Part shown: positions 15,746-23,524 of the stretch, piece by piece | How positions within the stretch are numbered: position 1 is the stretch's first letter | Layout of the letters: every line of letters begins with the position of its first letter | NCBI GenBank assembly: GCA_938017655.1 | Contig: CALIJO010000011.1 | Span: 1 to 33,152, forward strand | Reading direction: 5' to 3' | Origin: an uncultured Candidatus Saccharibacteria bacterium | Lineage (GTDB): Bacteria; Patescibacteriota; Saccharimonadia; Saccharimonadales; Saccharimonadaceae | Length of the DNA stretch: 33,152 nt | The notes under the pieces: model-generated | What the model was told of the DNA's origin: nothing | The model's input: the letters and a program-made list of their open reading frames with translations, nothing else | Database searches by the model: none | Translations under genes and position numbers: made by a program

Positions 15746-16939
15746 GCGCACTCTCCTAAGGCAAGCTAAAAAATATTTAACATCTATATTTGTATTATAA
15801 AAAGCCAAACTCGCTCGCACCACCGCTCCAATTTTCTTCTCTGTTAAAAATGGCTCCGCGCACATCATTCCCGCCCGCACCATCACACCATAATCTGCCA
15901 AAATCTGTGCCGCATCATGTGCGTGCACTCCCTTTACGTTAAAGCTGATAATTCCATTTTCTGCAAAATATAATTCAATATTCTCATCCTTCTCTAATTC
16001 TTCGCGAATTCTCTCGGTTAATCCAGTTTCTACACCATAAATTTCCGAATGTTTCAGCCAAAATTCTTCTACAGCAGAAAGCCCAGCAATCGCCCCCATA
16101 TTTAGCGTCCCACCTTCAAATTTACTCGGCCCCGGCGCAAAACTCATCTTCACTTTTCCATCCGCAAGCTTCACTGATTCCACCATTTCACCCCCATAAT
16201 TTAGCGGCTTCAGTTTCTTCATCAAATCATATCTCAAATACACTACTCCCACCCCCATTGGCGCCCCAATTTTGTGTCCAGAAAATACTAACCCATCCAC
16301 CCCTAATTCTTTCACATCAATCTTCTTATGTGCCACTAATTGCGCCGCATCCATCAAAATTAGCCCTTGAAAGCCTAACCTCCTCAATTCTTTCGCGATA
16401 TCACTACGATCCACCCCTGTCACATTACTCATTCCCGTCATCGCCACAATCTTAACTTTTGGCTCCACTCCCCCAGTCTTCGCACGCTCTAGCTCCAGCT
16501 TCACCTCACCTACTAGGTCCTCCACAATTCGCACTTTTTCCCTGTAACGCTCAGAAAAAGCTAGCAAATTACTATGGTGAGATTCCAAATCTATCAAAAT
16601 TTCCCCCTCATGACCCCCGTCCTCGTCAAGCCACCCCTCTATCCCATTAGCCAGCAAATTTAACCCTTCCGTCGCATTTTTCACAAAAATCACTTCTAGC
16701 GGCTCACAACCTAAAAACTTAGCAGTCATCTCACGTGCTTGCCAAAGTTCCGCCGTCGCAAGCTCCGACAATTCATATACTCCGCGCAAAGGATTCGCAT
16801 TTTTCTTTGTATAAAATTCTTGTTCAGCCAAAAGTCCAGCCGTCATCCTTTGCATCGTCGCGGCATTATCTAGATACACAAAAGGTAGCGTAGCGTCCAA
16901 CTCGTTTTTCTCAAATATCTCAAATTCTTCTATATACAT
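15725..16939 (-). CDS. sufS: Cysteine desulfurase SufS
   Basis: 404 residues, the family norm. PLP enzyme that takes sulfur from cysteine as a persulfide. YLDNAATMQ is at the N-terminus, ESHHSNLLAF binds the cofactor ring, MDAAQLVAH follows, the Schiff-base lysine is Lys223 (FSGHKIGAP), and the persulfide cysteine is Cys360 (RAGMMCAEPFL, Met-Met where His-His or His is usual). It is encoded between sufB and sufU on one strand. AAGGAT precedes the ATG. The 104-base gap to sufB contains AT-rich degenerate repeats. Confidence 0.96.
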   Translation of the reverse strand: MYIEEFEIFEKNELDATLPFVYLDNAATMQRMTAGLLAEQEFYTKKNANPLRGVYELSELATAELWQAREMTAKFLGCEPLEVIFVKNATEGLNLLANGIEGWLDEDGGHEGEILIDLESHHSNLLAFSERYREKVRIVEDLVGEVKLELERAKTGGVEPKVKIVAMTGMSNVTGVDRSDIAKELRRLGFQGLILMDAAQLVAHKKIDVKELGVDGLVFSGHKIGAPMGVGVVYLRYDLMKKLKPLNYGGEMVESVKLADGKVKMSFAPGPSKFEGGTLNMGAIAGLSAVEEFWLKHSEIYGVETGLTERIREELEKDENIELYFAENGIISFNVKGVHAHDAAQILADYGVMVRAGMMCAEPFLTEKKIGAVVRASLAFYNTNIDVKYFLACLRRVRGVMGLE

Positions 16940-17043
16940 CTCGCTTATCCTTAACTTTTTTATTCAATTCTTAGCCTATTTTTTACTCAAATTTAGCACA
17001 CATTTACAGTCTATTTCGTTTATGCTTAAATTTTGTATTCATA

Positions 17044-18423
17044 CTACATATTCTGCATTTCTAACTTAATTAAGTTATTCATTTCCATCGCGTATTCAAG
17101 TGGCAAAGCTTTCGTAATTTCTTCCGAAAAACCTCGAATCAATATCTCTTTTGCCTTTTCTTCACCAATTCCGCGTGTCGCCAAATAATATAAAATTTCT
17201 TCCGATAACTTCCCTACCGAAGCCTCGTGGGTCACTTCTGCTTCCCCAGATTTTACATCCACCACTGGTTCCGCATAAGACCGTGACTCACTATCTAAAA
17301 TCAACGATTTGCAATCAATATAAGCCTTTACCCCCTTCACCCCCTTCCCTACTTTCGCCAGAGTTTTCGTCATACTCACACCCCCATTCTTCGCCACCGA
17401 CTTACTACGAATCATTGCCGAGGTATTATCCGCCAAACAAATCACCTTTGCTCCAGAGTCCAAGATTTGCTCTCCCGAGGCCAAGCTCATCCCTAAATAT
17501 TCCATTTTTGCCCCCTCTCCTTTTAGGATCGTCGTCGGATACAGCATTGTTACTTTCGAGCCAAAAGTACCTGAAACCCATTCCATTTCACCACCCGCCT
17601 CTACAAGCGCTCTCTTAGTATTTAAGTTGAATACATTTTTTGACCAACTTTCTACCGTCGAAAATCGCATTTTTGCCCCTTTTTTTACAAAAATCTCCAC
17701 CGAACCCACATGCAAATTATTTTTCTCATATTTTGGCGCTGAGCATCCCTCAATAAAATGCAGTTCGCTTCCCTCATCCACCACGATTAAAGTATGTTCA
17801 AATTGCCCAATTCCCGGCTCATTCATTCGATAATAACTCTGAATCGGCAACTCCGCCGTCACCCCCTTAGGCACATAAATAAACGAACCGCCACTAAACA
17901 TTGCCGCGTGCAAACCCGCAAATTTATGATCATCTTCTGGCACTAATTTCATAAAATGTGCCAAAAAGATTTCACCCACTGGCGCACCATATTTCGCCAA
18001 ATTTTCTTCCGGGCTCTTCTCCGTAGAAAGAATTGCTTCCTCTAGTGGCAAAAACACCACCCCAAATTGCGCTAATTTTTCACGCATTCGATGATAAACC
18101 ACCTCCGAGTCAAACTGCGCACCCACGCCAGCCAGCCACTCTTTTTCTGACTCTGGAATTCCTAAAGCCTCGAAAGTCTCTCGAATGTCTCTCGGCACCT
18201 CATCCCAAGAAGTTTTCACCTCAATATCATCCACTTCCTTATAAAATCGGATCCCCCCTGTATCAATCTGCGAAATTAGTTCCTCTACTCCTGGCAACAT
18301 CTTCCCTAGATTCTGTTTTTGCCAAGCTCGCACCCCCCGAAGCCTACATCGAAGTACCCACTCCGGCTCTCTTTTTTGTCGATGAATCGCCTCCGCTGCC
18401 CGACGCACTATCTCTTTTTTCAT
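17044..18423 (-). CDS. sufB: Fe-S scaffold protein SufB
   Basis: 459 residues. Beta-helical scaffold on which SufC-driven Fe-S clusters are built. Cys371 (AYIDCKSLIL) corresponds to the key SufB cysteine, and His399-Glu400 (VTHEAS) to the cluster-site ligands described for E. coli SufB. The C-terminal helices YYLATRGIGEEKAKEIL and GFSEEITKALPLEYA bind SufC. No sufD is next to it, so the complex may use SufB twice or a distant SufD. The ATG overlaps the sufC TGA by four bases (ATGA), implying coupled translation. Confidence 0.95.
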   Translation of the reverse strand: MKKEIVRRAAEAIHRQKREPEWVLRCRLRGVRAWQKQNLGKMLPGVEELISQIDTGGIRFYKEVDDIEVKTSWDEVPRDIRETFEALGIPESEKEWLAGVGAQFDSEVVYHRMREKLAQFGVVFLPLEEAILSTEKSPEENLAKYGAPVGEIFLAHFMKLVPEDDHKFAGLHAAMFSGGSFIYVPKGVTAELPIQSYYRMNEPGIGQFEHTLIVVDEGSELHFIEGCSAPKYEKNNLHVGSVEIFVKKGAKMRFSTVESWSKNVFNLNTKRALVEAGGEMEWVSGTFGSKVTMLYPTTILKGEGAKMEYLGMSLASGEQILDSGAKVICLADNTSAMIRSKSVAKNGGVSMTKTLAKVGKGVKGVKAYIDCKSLILDSESRSYAEPVVDVKSGEAEVTHEASVGKLSEEILYYLATRGIGEEKAKEILIRGFSEEITKALPLEYAMEMNNLIKLEMQNM

Positions 18424-19154
18424 CTTATCCCCCCTTTAGGCAAAGCCCGTGTCACTCCCCCATCACTATTCGCTTTTCTCGCCTCGACAAGCTCTCCATC
18501 TATTAGTTCTATTTCCCTATTTACTTTTAATTTTTCCAGAATTCTCAGATTATGTGAAGTGATTAAAAAACTCGCCCCAGTTTCTTGCTGATAATCCGCT
18601 AAGATTTGTGAAATTTTTCCCGCCGATTCCAAATCTAGTCCTGAATCCAATTCATCCAACATACAAAATTTCGGCTTCAAAGCCAACATTTGTAAAATTT
18701 CATTCTTTTTCTTCTCTCCTCCCGACATCCCCACCCCACATTCACGCTCCATAAAAAACATCGGAAACCCCAACAATTTCTGATTTGCCATCAAGCCATT
18801 ACGCACCTCATCGAGCCGCACTTTTTCACCACGTTCCGCTAATCCAGTTCGCACAATCTCCGTGGTTGAAACCCCATTAACTTCCGGCGGTGTCTGAAAA
18901 CTCAAAAACATCCCGAAAAGACTTCGTTTTTCTACACTTAAATTTTGAATTTTCTCCCCCAAAAACTCAATTTCCCCCTTCAAAATTTCATATCTCGGAT
19001 CCCCCATAATCGCTCCTAAAAGCGTCGATTTGCCAGAACCATTCTTCCCCTTTAGTACCAAAGTTTCCCCCGGCAAAATCTCAAAATTCACCCCCCGAAG
19101 CACTACCTGCTGATTTTTTCTAATTGCCACCGTCAAATCTGAAACTCTGAACAT
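18420..19154 (-). CDS. sufC: SUF system ATPase SufC
   Basis: 244 residues, ABC-type ATPase of the cytosolic SUF complex. Walker A GKNGSGKST at 36-44, Q-loop SFQTPPEV, signature GMSGGEKKKNE (142-152), Walker B CMLDELDSGLD (166-174 region) and switch His201. First gene of sufC-sufB-sufS-sufU. TATAAT (19180-19185, extended by TG) with GAGGTG before the ATG gives a leader of roughly 20 nt, so this unit is translated by Shine-Dalgarno. Its promoter lies back to back with the tRNA-Asn promoter. Confidence 0.97.
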   Translation of the reverse strand: MFRVSDLTVAIRKNQQVVLRGVNFEILPGETLVLKGKNGSGKSTLLGAIMGDPRYEILKGEIEFLGEKIQNLSVEKRSLFGMFLSFQTPPEVNGVSTTEIVRTGLAERGEKVRLDEVRNGLMANQKLLGFPMFFMERECGVGMSGGEKKKNEILQMLALKPKFCMLDELDSGLDLESAGKISQILADYQQETGASFLITSHNLRILEKLKVNREIELIDGELVEARKANSDGGVTRALPKGGIR

Positions 19155-19179
19155 TACACCTCAATCTCTTCTTTATTAA

Positions 19180-19224
19180 ATTATAACATTGTCTCTTGAT
19201 AGAATGAATTATCTGCGTTATAAT
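19180..19224. promoter_or_regulatory. Divergent promoters for suf operon and tRNA-Asn
   Basis: Minus strand: extended TGTTATAAT (hexamer 19180-19185) for sufC. Plus strand: TTGATA (19196-19201), 17-base spacer, TATAAT (19219-19224) for tRNA-Asn. The core elements interleave. Confidence 0.75.
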
Positions 19225-19238
19225 TAAAGAACAATCAA

Positions 19239-19313
19239 TCCCCTGTAGCTCAATGGTGGAGCAAGAAGCTGTTAACTTCGAGGTTGTCAGTTCGAGCCTG
19301 ACCGGGGGAGCCA
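19239..19313 (+). tRNA. tRNA-Asn (GUU)
   Basis: Complete cloverleaf: acceptor TCCCCTG/CGGGGGA, D-arm GCTC...GGAGC, anticodon stem AGAAG/CTTCG with loop CTGTTAA giving anticodon GTT, T-arm GTCAG-TTCGAGC-CTGAC, discriminator G, and encoded CCA (19311-19313). It reads codons AAU/AAC. A terminator follows at 19323. Its last 19 bases recur at 19479. Confidence 0.97.
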
Positions 19314-19322
19314 AAGTTATTG

Positions 19323-19350
19323 AATAATCCCATATTTCGGGATTATTTTT
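19323..19350 (+). terminator. Terminator of tRNA-Asn
   Basis: AATAATCCC/GGGATTATT stem, 7-nt loop, T-run. Confidence 0.9.
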
Positions 19351-19506
19351 ATTCCCCTATCTACCACCGGTTAGGCGAGAACGTAGTTCGACCATACAAC
19401 GAAGTGAGCGTATAAATAACGTTTATGTTATTTATATCGAACGAGGCAGTTATGGAAAGCTTTTGCCTGCAAAAGCTTAGCCTGACCGGGGGAGCCATAT
19501 AAAAAT

Positions 19507-19529
19507 CAGGCCCTAAAGGCCTGTTTTTT
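19507..19529. terminator. Terminator after the repeated tRNA-Asn end
   Basis: CAGGCC-CTAAA-GGCCTG then TTTTTT. An almost identical hairpin with the same flanks (CATATnAAAAATCAGGCC) is at 20663-20685. Confidence 0.85.
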
Positions 19530-19559
19530 ATATTCACCAAGGTTAGGCGAGAACGTAGT

Positions 19560-20258
19560 CTAAAGGTCGATACTTATTCGCTTTTTAAGCTCGTCTTTTT
19601 CATAAAGAAGAGTTAAACTGTCCGTCATCCCTTTTCTAACTGGAAAAATCATCACGCCATTAACTGTAGTTCCTCCACCAGTAATCTCCTTATCAAATGG
19701 GAATATAGTCATTTCACTATTGTAACAATTATCGTGTGGATTAGCGAAATCCATCATTCCATCACTATCCTTGAGATAGAAATTAAAACTATGCATTTTA
19801 ATTGCATTCGCCGAATTATTCTTAAAACTCAATTTGACTAAAACATATTCGTATCCACTTTTTAGTTTACATAAGAAGGAGTAACTATCATGTCCTTGGT
19901 AATGTTTAATAATTTGCTCCACTTCAATTGTTGCTCCTACTTTACTAGTTCCTGTCTTTTCTCCAGATACATATGTAGTAGTATTTAAAGCATCTGTGGA
20001 ACTCGCAGATGAATATGAAGACGGACCTTCGCTTGTTGCTGAGCTATTGCTGCTCTTATCGCTAGCAGTAGTATTATTGGACGGATATGACTTATAGATA
20101 TACTCTACTTTTGGTGGCTGCGCTGCCAAAACGGCGACCATAATCAACAAAACACCCGAGAGGGCAGACATTCCGATAAAATACTTCTTCCACTTATTTC
20201 CATTCTTTTGTATTTTTTCTACCTCCTTGTCTTTCTTGTCTTTCTTATTCTCTTTCAT
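19560..20258 (-). CDS. Membrane-anchored DUF4352-like protein
   Basis: 232 residues. A lysine-rich cytoplasmic N-terminus (1-26), one membrane helix (about 27-45, YFIGMSALSGVLLIMVAVLA), a Ser/Thr/Asn-rich linker (about 55-105), then a beta-sandwich domain whose YEYVLVKLSFKNNSANAI and GGGTTVNGVMIFPV blocks look like DUF4352/telokin-like extracellular domains. Such proteins sit on the outer face of the membrane; the ligand is unknown. It lies right behind the integration-like repeat, pointing toward the tRNA. TATAAT (20274-20279) and AAGGAA precede the ATG. Confidence 0.7.
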   Translation of the reverse strand: MKENKKDKKDKEVEKIQKNGNKWKKYFIGMSALSGVLLIMVAVLAAQPPKVEYIYKSYPSNNTTASDKSSNSSATSEGPSSYSSASSTDALNTTTYVSGEKTGTSKVGATIEVEQIIKHYQGHDSYSFLCKLKSGYEYVLVKLSFKNNSANAIKMHSFNFYLKDSDGMMDFANPHDNCYNSEMTIFPFDKEITGGGTTVNGVMIFPVRKGMTDSLTLLYEKDELKKRISIDL

Positions 20259-20379
20259 TTTTTTCCTTCACTTATTATATTCCCCGTCCATAAGGCCGTC
20301 GGTAGTTTTTCCAAATTATACTTTTACAAAATTAAACTCTAAAACACTTTAATTATATCGCAAAGAAGCCTCAAAACTA

Positions 20380-20468
20380 TTGCTTTTGCGGCCACTTTTT
20401 ACTATAATGTAAACATATTCGGCACCTAGCCGCACACACCCCAACCGAAAGGTTGGGGCAAATTTTTT
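20380..20468 (+). ncRNA. Candidate small RNA of about 55 nt with its own promoter and terminator
   Basis: TTGCTT (20380-20385), 17-base spacer, TATAAT (20403-20408). The predicted RNA starts near 20415, contains a small hairpin CGGC-ACCTA-GCCG (20420-20432) and a strong stem CCCCAACC-GAAA-GGTTGGGG (20439-20458) with a GNRA tetraloop, followed by CAAATTTTTT as terminator. No open reading frame with a start fits inside. Its end touches the stop codon of the convergent toxin fragment. A plain antisense or regulatory role is possible but unproven. Confidence 0.55.
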
Positions 20469-20649
20469 ATTCAAGTGGTACAGGAAAGTCAAAATGATAG
20501 AGGTTATCAAACCCTTTACAGATAGCCTTAAAATCAGCCCTGGAAATTTGTCCAATTGCATTGCCATAAAGCCTAGATACACTCATCACTCTAATCTGTG
20601 CGAGTGCCGCATAGCTCATTTTACCTTGAAATTCAAACGGCATCGTCAT
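20467..20649 (-). pseudogene. C-terminal remnant of a PemK/MazF-like toxin
   Basis: A 60-codon frame whose SYAALAQIRVMSVSRL...IGQISRADFKAI segment resembles the C-terminal part of PemK/MazF endoribonucleases (the usual QIRTVDKSRL...GRLSDEDF pattern). The N-terminal half with the RNase fold core and active-site Arg is missing; upstream there is only a terminator hairpin. No antitoxin gene is adjacent. I read it as a truncated gene; a short expressed protein cannot be excluded. Confidence 0.55.
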
Positions 20650-20662
20650 CCATATGAAAAAT

Positions 20663-20686
20663 CAGGCCCTAACGGCCTGTTTTTTT
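20663..20686. terminator. Terminator between toxin remnant and the 320-residue gene
   Basis: CAGGCC-CTAAC-GGCCTG with flanking A-run and T-run, functional on both strands. Close copy of the hairpin at 19507. Confidence 0.85.
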
Positions 20687-20700
20687 ATACCCCCTAGTAT

Positions 20701-21663
20701 TTATTTTAATGTTATTTTCATAAAGCTCGCAGTTTCATCTGTGCCAATTTTCATTATTTTATTATTCGTAAGTTTTACGGTAATCACTGTGCAATGTATC
20801 GTAGTTTTTGGCGCAGATTTTATTGACAGATCATTAAATTCTATTTTTATAATTTTTTCGTTTTGAGTATATTCTTTCAGTGAATTACCAAAAAAATTTT
20901 CACTATTAATGCGGTTAGTTGCTGCTAGCGGTTCATGATCGGATTCGATCTTATTATTATTTACAAAAATAAATTTATTTATAATACACAATGTATCAAA
21001 TTCACACTCAATGAAAATCTCTATCTCGTCACAAATAAACTTTCTAGGCTGATCAATTTTTACATCTTTACAAAAAATCTTAGTATCCTTAATTTTTTGA
21101 TCAATTATTCTATTATGTCCGTAATATTTATTAGGATCCAAGCCTTTCTCCGAAAATTTTTCTATCATCTCATAGATAGTTGATAGGGTATTAGCATATT
21201 CATGATCCTGCATACAGCAATTTTGATAACTCTCCTCTGAGCCAATTGCATCTAAAGATTCATCAAAATTTAACTTTCTTCCACCTCTTAAGTTATTCAA
21301 AATAACTTTTACAAGTTCAATATAATATTTATTATTATAAGTATATTGAATATTGCTCAATAGAACATTTACATACTTGTCAACATCTAATCCATTATCA
21401 ATAAATATTTTTAATAATCTTAGATAAAAATCATCATCAATTTTTCTTTCATTGTCGTCTGATAAAAAGTTAGCATTCCTCCAACACTCGACCAATAATA
21501 GGTCTTCCTCGATATCATCGCTACTATATTTTGTTACTATGCAAGCATTAACAGAAGCCCCATTTTTTAACAAAAAATCTATTCTGTCATAATCGACTCT
21601 TTGCCTAGAACAAATTTCAATAATCTCATGCTCAAATTTATTAAATTCATTTATAGTTGACAT
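20701..21663 (-). CDS. AT-rich protein with degenerate ankyrin-like repeats, unknown function
   Basis: 320 residues, visibly richer in A+T and in Asn/Ile/Lys than neighbouring genes. IDFLLKNGASVNA near the N-terminus is ankyrin-like, and two further stretches (IFIDNGLDVDKYVN, FSEKGLDPNKYYG) repeat a G-L-D-x-x-K-Y motif. The C-terminal third is beta-rich (ICDEIEIFIECEF...KIIKIEFNDLSIKS). No signal peptide, membrane segment or catalytic motif. AAAGGTG precedes the ATG. Composition and position behind tRNA-Asn suggest acquisition by transfer; an immunity-protein-like role is only a guess. Confidence 0.65.
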   Translation of the reverse strand: MSTINEFNKFEHEIIEICSRQRVDYDRIDFLLKNGASVNACIVTKYSSDDIEEDLLLVECWRNANFLSDDNERKIDDDFYLRLLKIFIDNGLDVDKYVNVLLSNIQYTYNNKYYIELVKVILNNLRGGRKLNFDESLDAIGSEESYQNCCMQDHEYANTLSTIYEMIEKFSEKGLDPNKYYGHNRIIDQKIKDTKIFCKDVKIDQPRKFICDEIEIFIECEFDTLCIINKFIFVNNNKIESDHEPLAATNRINSENFFGNSLKEYTQNEKIIKIEFNDLSIKSAPKTTIHCTVITVKLTNNKIMKIGTDETASFMKITLK

Positions 21664-21816
21664 ACGTCACAAACACCTTTATCTTTCATTTACTCAATAA
21701 AATTTTATCTACTTACACCCCTTAATCTAACTTGATTATACACTATCTGATAACTATATGATAACTCCTCTTCAAAATACACAAACATCCAAACATACTT
21801 CACACATTTCCTGTGC

Positions 21817-21822
21817 TACAAT
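21817..21822 (+). promoter_or_regulatory. Extended -10, 7 bases from ATG of the DUF1810 gene
   Basis: TGCTACAAT; hexamer 21817-21822, ATG at 21830. Leaderless transcript predicted; decides the start against a longer in-frame option at 21758. Confidence 0.55.
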
Positions 21823-21829
21823 AACCTTA

Positions 21830-23197
21830 ATGTCCTACTTGCCTCTAGACACCGTCAAACTCTTCCTTGACCTCTTTGAGGTGCTTTATCTTCGTGAATA
21901 CAATGTTTCAAAATTTAGCTTTGACGAATACGGCCTCGAAAAAATTTATCTCATCAATAATGAATTGATTCTTTACGTCAGTATTACTCCCGATAAAAAC
22001 CCACGCGGGCTTAACGCCAAAGAACTTTTTAAAGCCGCTCACGGCCCCGGTAATCGTTTCGTCCATCTCCCGGATGACGATGAAGTTTGCTATCAACTCA
22101 AAATCGAAGAACTTACTCCGAACACCATTAATTTTCAAATTAATCAAACCGAATTTATCGACCGCCTTGAGATGCTTACCGGTTTCTACCCGCTCGACCT
22201 AGATATCAGCTACTCCCGTTTCAGTGGTTGGCGACGTCCTTACTGGTGTCAAGATCGCGAACTAACTGTTGAAAAAATTCATCGCTTCTTCCCTGAGCTT
22301 CAGCTAAAGGAACGTTACGAAAAATGGCCTGGTATCGAATATCATTTTGCTATCCTTAAACTTCCTCAAGGCCCCACCGATCTTTATGCTGTCGCCTATT
22401 TTCGCGCTCATCCCGAAAACTATCTCGACCGTTTCGTCAAAAGATATCTCGCTTCTGGTACCATCTCCAGTGAAATCCGTGGTGGTTATAATTTTAGTGA
22501 TGGTTATAAAGCCGTGCCCAAACGTCTTCGCCGTAAAAATCTTGAAAAAATTACCGCCACTATCACTTCTCGTCACTTCCGCGAAAAAGACGATGTTTGG
22601 CGTTATGCCGATGAGCTTCTGATTGAGGCCCGAAATGAAAAATTTGCCAATGATTTCAAGCCTCTCTTCAGTCTTTTTCCTAAAATCACTCCTAAACCCG
22701 AACCAGAAATTGAGCTCGAGCGCTTTCTTAAAAATCAAAATTTTGCGCGTTATCACGATGATGGCAAAATTAAGGACACCACTTACGAACGTCTTCTTGA
22801 CAGTATTAAACAACGTAAATTCATGTCTAATATTTATTGGATTAACTTCATTTTTCCGCAGCTTAAAGGTTACGGTTGGGACGAACTCAATAATCGCATT
22901 GGCCTTCGTAGTTTTCATGAAGCGGTCGCCTACTATGAGCACCCTATTCTTAAACCACGCCTCGAAGAATCGCTCAAAGTCCTCATGAAGGCTGCCAAAA
23001 AAGGTTTTGATGTCCATGATATTCTCGGCACCATTAATACCCAAAAACTTCACGCCTGCCTCACTCTTTTTTCTGAAATCGACCCGAATAACCGCTATTT
23101 CAAAAAGGCGCTCAATAAATTTTTTTCTAATGAAAAAGACCCTGCCACTTTAGATCTTTTAGAAAAACACTATTATGACTCACACCCAAGATTATAA
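21830..23197 (+). CDS. Fusion of an unknown N-terminal region to a DUF1810 domain
   Basis: 455 residues. The C-terminal part (about 296-455) matches the DUF1810 pattern: LERFLKNQ, then YWINFIFPQLKGYG, EAVAYYEHPILKPRLEE, KLHACLTLFSEI and a final helix with DPATLDLL. DUF1810 is normally a stand-alone protein of about 140-150 residues. The first 290 residues (beta-rich, with RGLNAKELFKAAHGPGNRF, WRRPYWCQDRELTVEKI and RGGYNFSDGYKAVPKRLRRKNL) belong to no family I recognise. No signal peptide or membrane helix, so cytosolic. Base use is like the housekeeping genes. Confidence 0.75.
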   Translation: MSYLPLDTVKLFLDLFEVLYLREYNVSKFSFDEYGLEKIYLINNELILYVSITPDKNPRGLNAKELFKAAHGPGNRFVHLPDDDEVCYQLKIEELTPNTINFQINQTEFIDRLEMLTGFYPLDLDISYSRFSGWRRPYWCQDRELTVEKIHRFFPELQLKERYEKWPGIEYHFAILKLPQGPTDLYAVAYFRAHPENYLDRFVKRYLASGTISSEIRGGYNFSDGYKAVPKRLRRKNLEKITATITSRHFREKDDVWRYADELLIEARNEKFANDFKPLFSLFPKITPKPEPEIELERFLKNQNFARYHDDGKIKDTTYERLLDSIKQRKFMSNIYWINFIFPQLKGYGWDELNNRIGLRSFHEAVAYYEHPILKPRLEESLKVLMKAAKKGFDVHDILGTINTQKLHACLTLFSEIDPNNRYFKKALNKFFSNEKDPATLDLLEKHYYDSHPRL

Positions 23198-23245
23198 CCC
23201 CCAGAAAAAACCAACCCATCCACTCAAAAAGTATTTTTTAAATCA

Positions 23246-23272
23246 GTAAAAATCTCCTCTCTCGAGGGGATT
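23246..23272 (-). terminator. Terminator of the two-gene membrane protein unit
   Basis: AATCTCCTC/GAGGGGATT stem with a 4-nt loop; on the minus strand it is followed by TTTTT. Downstream of the stop at 23303. Confidence 0.7.
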
Positions 23273-23302
23273 AGCAATTAAAGGAGCGTATTTTTGTGAA
23301 GT

Positions 23303-23524
23303 TTACAAGCGAATTCTATGCCGTACTGTTTTGTCCGAATAAATAACACAGCTACAATAGCCGTCTATGAGAAAAACGGTTTTATGCGTTAAACTATTGG
23401 CTTTTTGAGTATGTTCCTCCCAAGTTTCAGTTTGGGATAATTTAGCCAGATTATCCCAAGCAATATTCTTACTTGTTTCGCTTTGTTGCTCAGGGCTAAC
23501 AGGAGGAAGATTTAAATTATTCAT
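23303..23524 (-). CDS. Small protein of unknown function
   Basis: 73 residues with two cysteines in GYCSCVIYSD and a Gln/Glu/Thr-rich N-terminal half; no family recognised. Start ATG 23524 overlaps the end of the preceding gene by eight bases and has AAAAGGG as ribosome site, so it is translated as its partner. Confidence 0.55.
   Translation of the reverse strand: MNNLNLPPVSPEQQSETSKNIAWDNLAKLSQTETWEEHTQKANSLTHKTVFLIDGYCSCVIYSDKTVRHRIRL

Larger units (their letters stand above)
19295..19559. repeat. Duplicated module: tRNA-Asn 3' end + terminator + 19-bp repeat
   Basis: The final 19 bases of tRNA-Asn (19295-19313) recur exactly at 19479-19497. In both places a rho-independent terminator follows (19323-19350; 19507-19529) and then an identical 19-bp sequence GGTTAGGCGAGAACGTAGT (19369-19387; 19541-19559). 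Two perfect palindromic hairpins lie between (19411-19436, 10-bp stem; 19457-19478, 10-bp stem). This is the layout expected of an att-type duplication left by integration at a tRNA 3' end. No integrase gene is in the window. Confidence 0.8.

Noticed and set aside
20349..20582. 77-codon minus-strand frame overlapping the toxin remnant
   Set aside because: It is in another frame from the PemK/MazF-like segment, crosses the small RNA hairpins and has no family resemblance.
22304..23053. 249-codon minus-strand frame opposite the DUF1810 gene
   Set aside because: Shadow of the coding strand, which has the recognisable domain and promoter.
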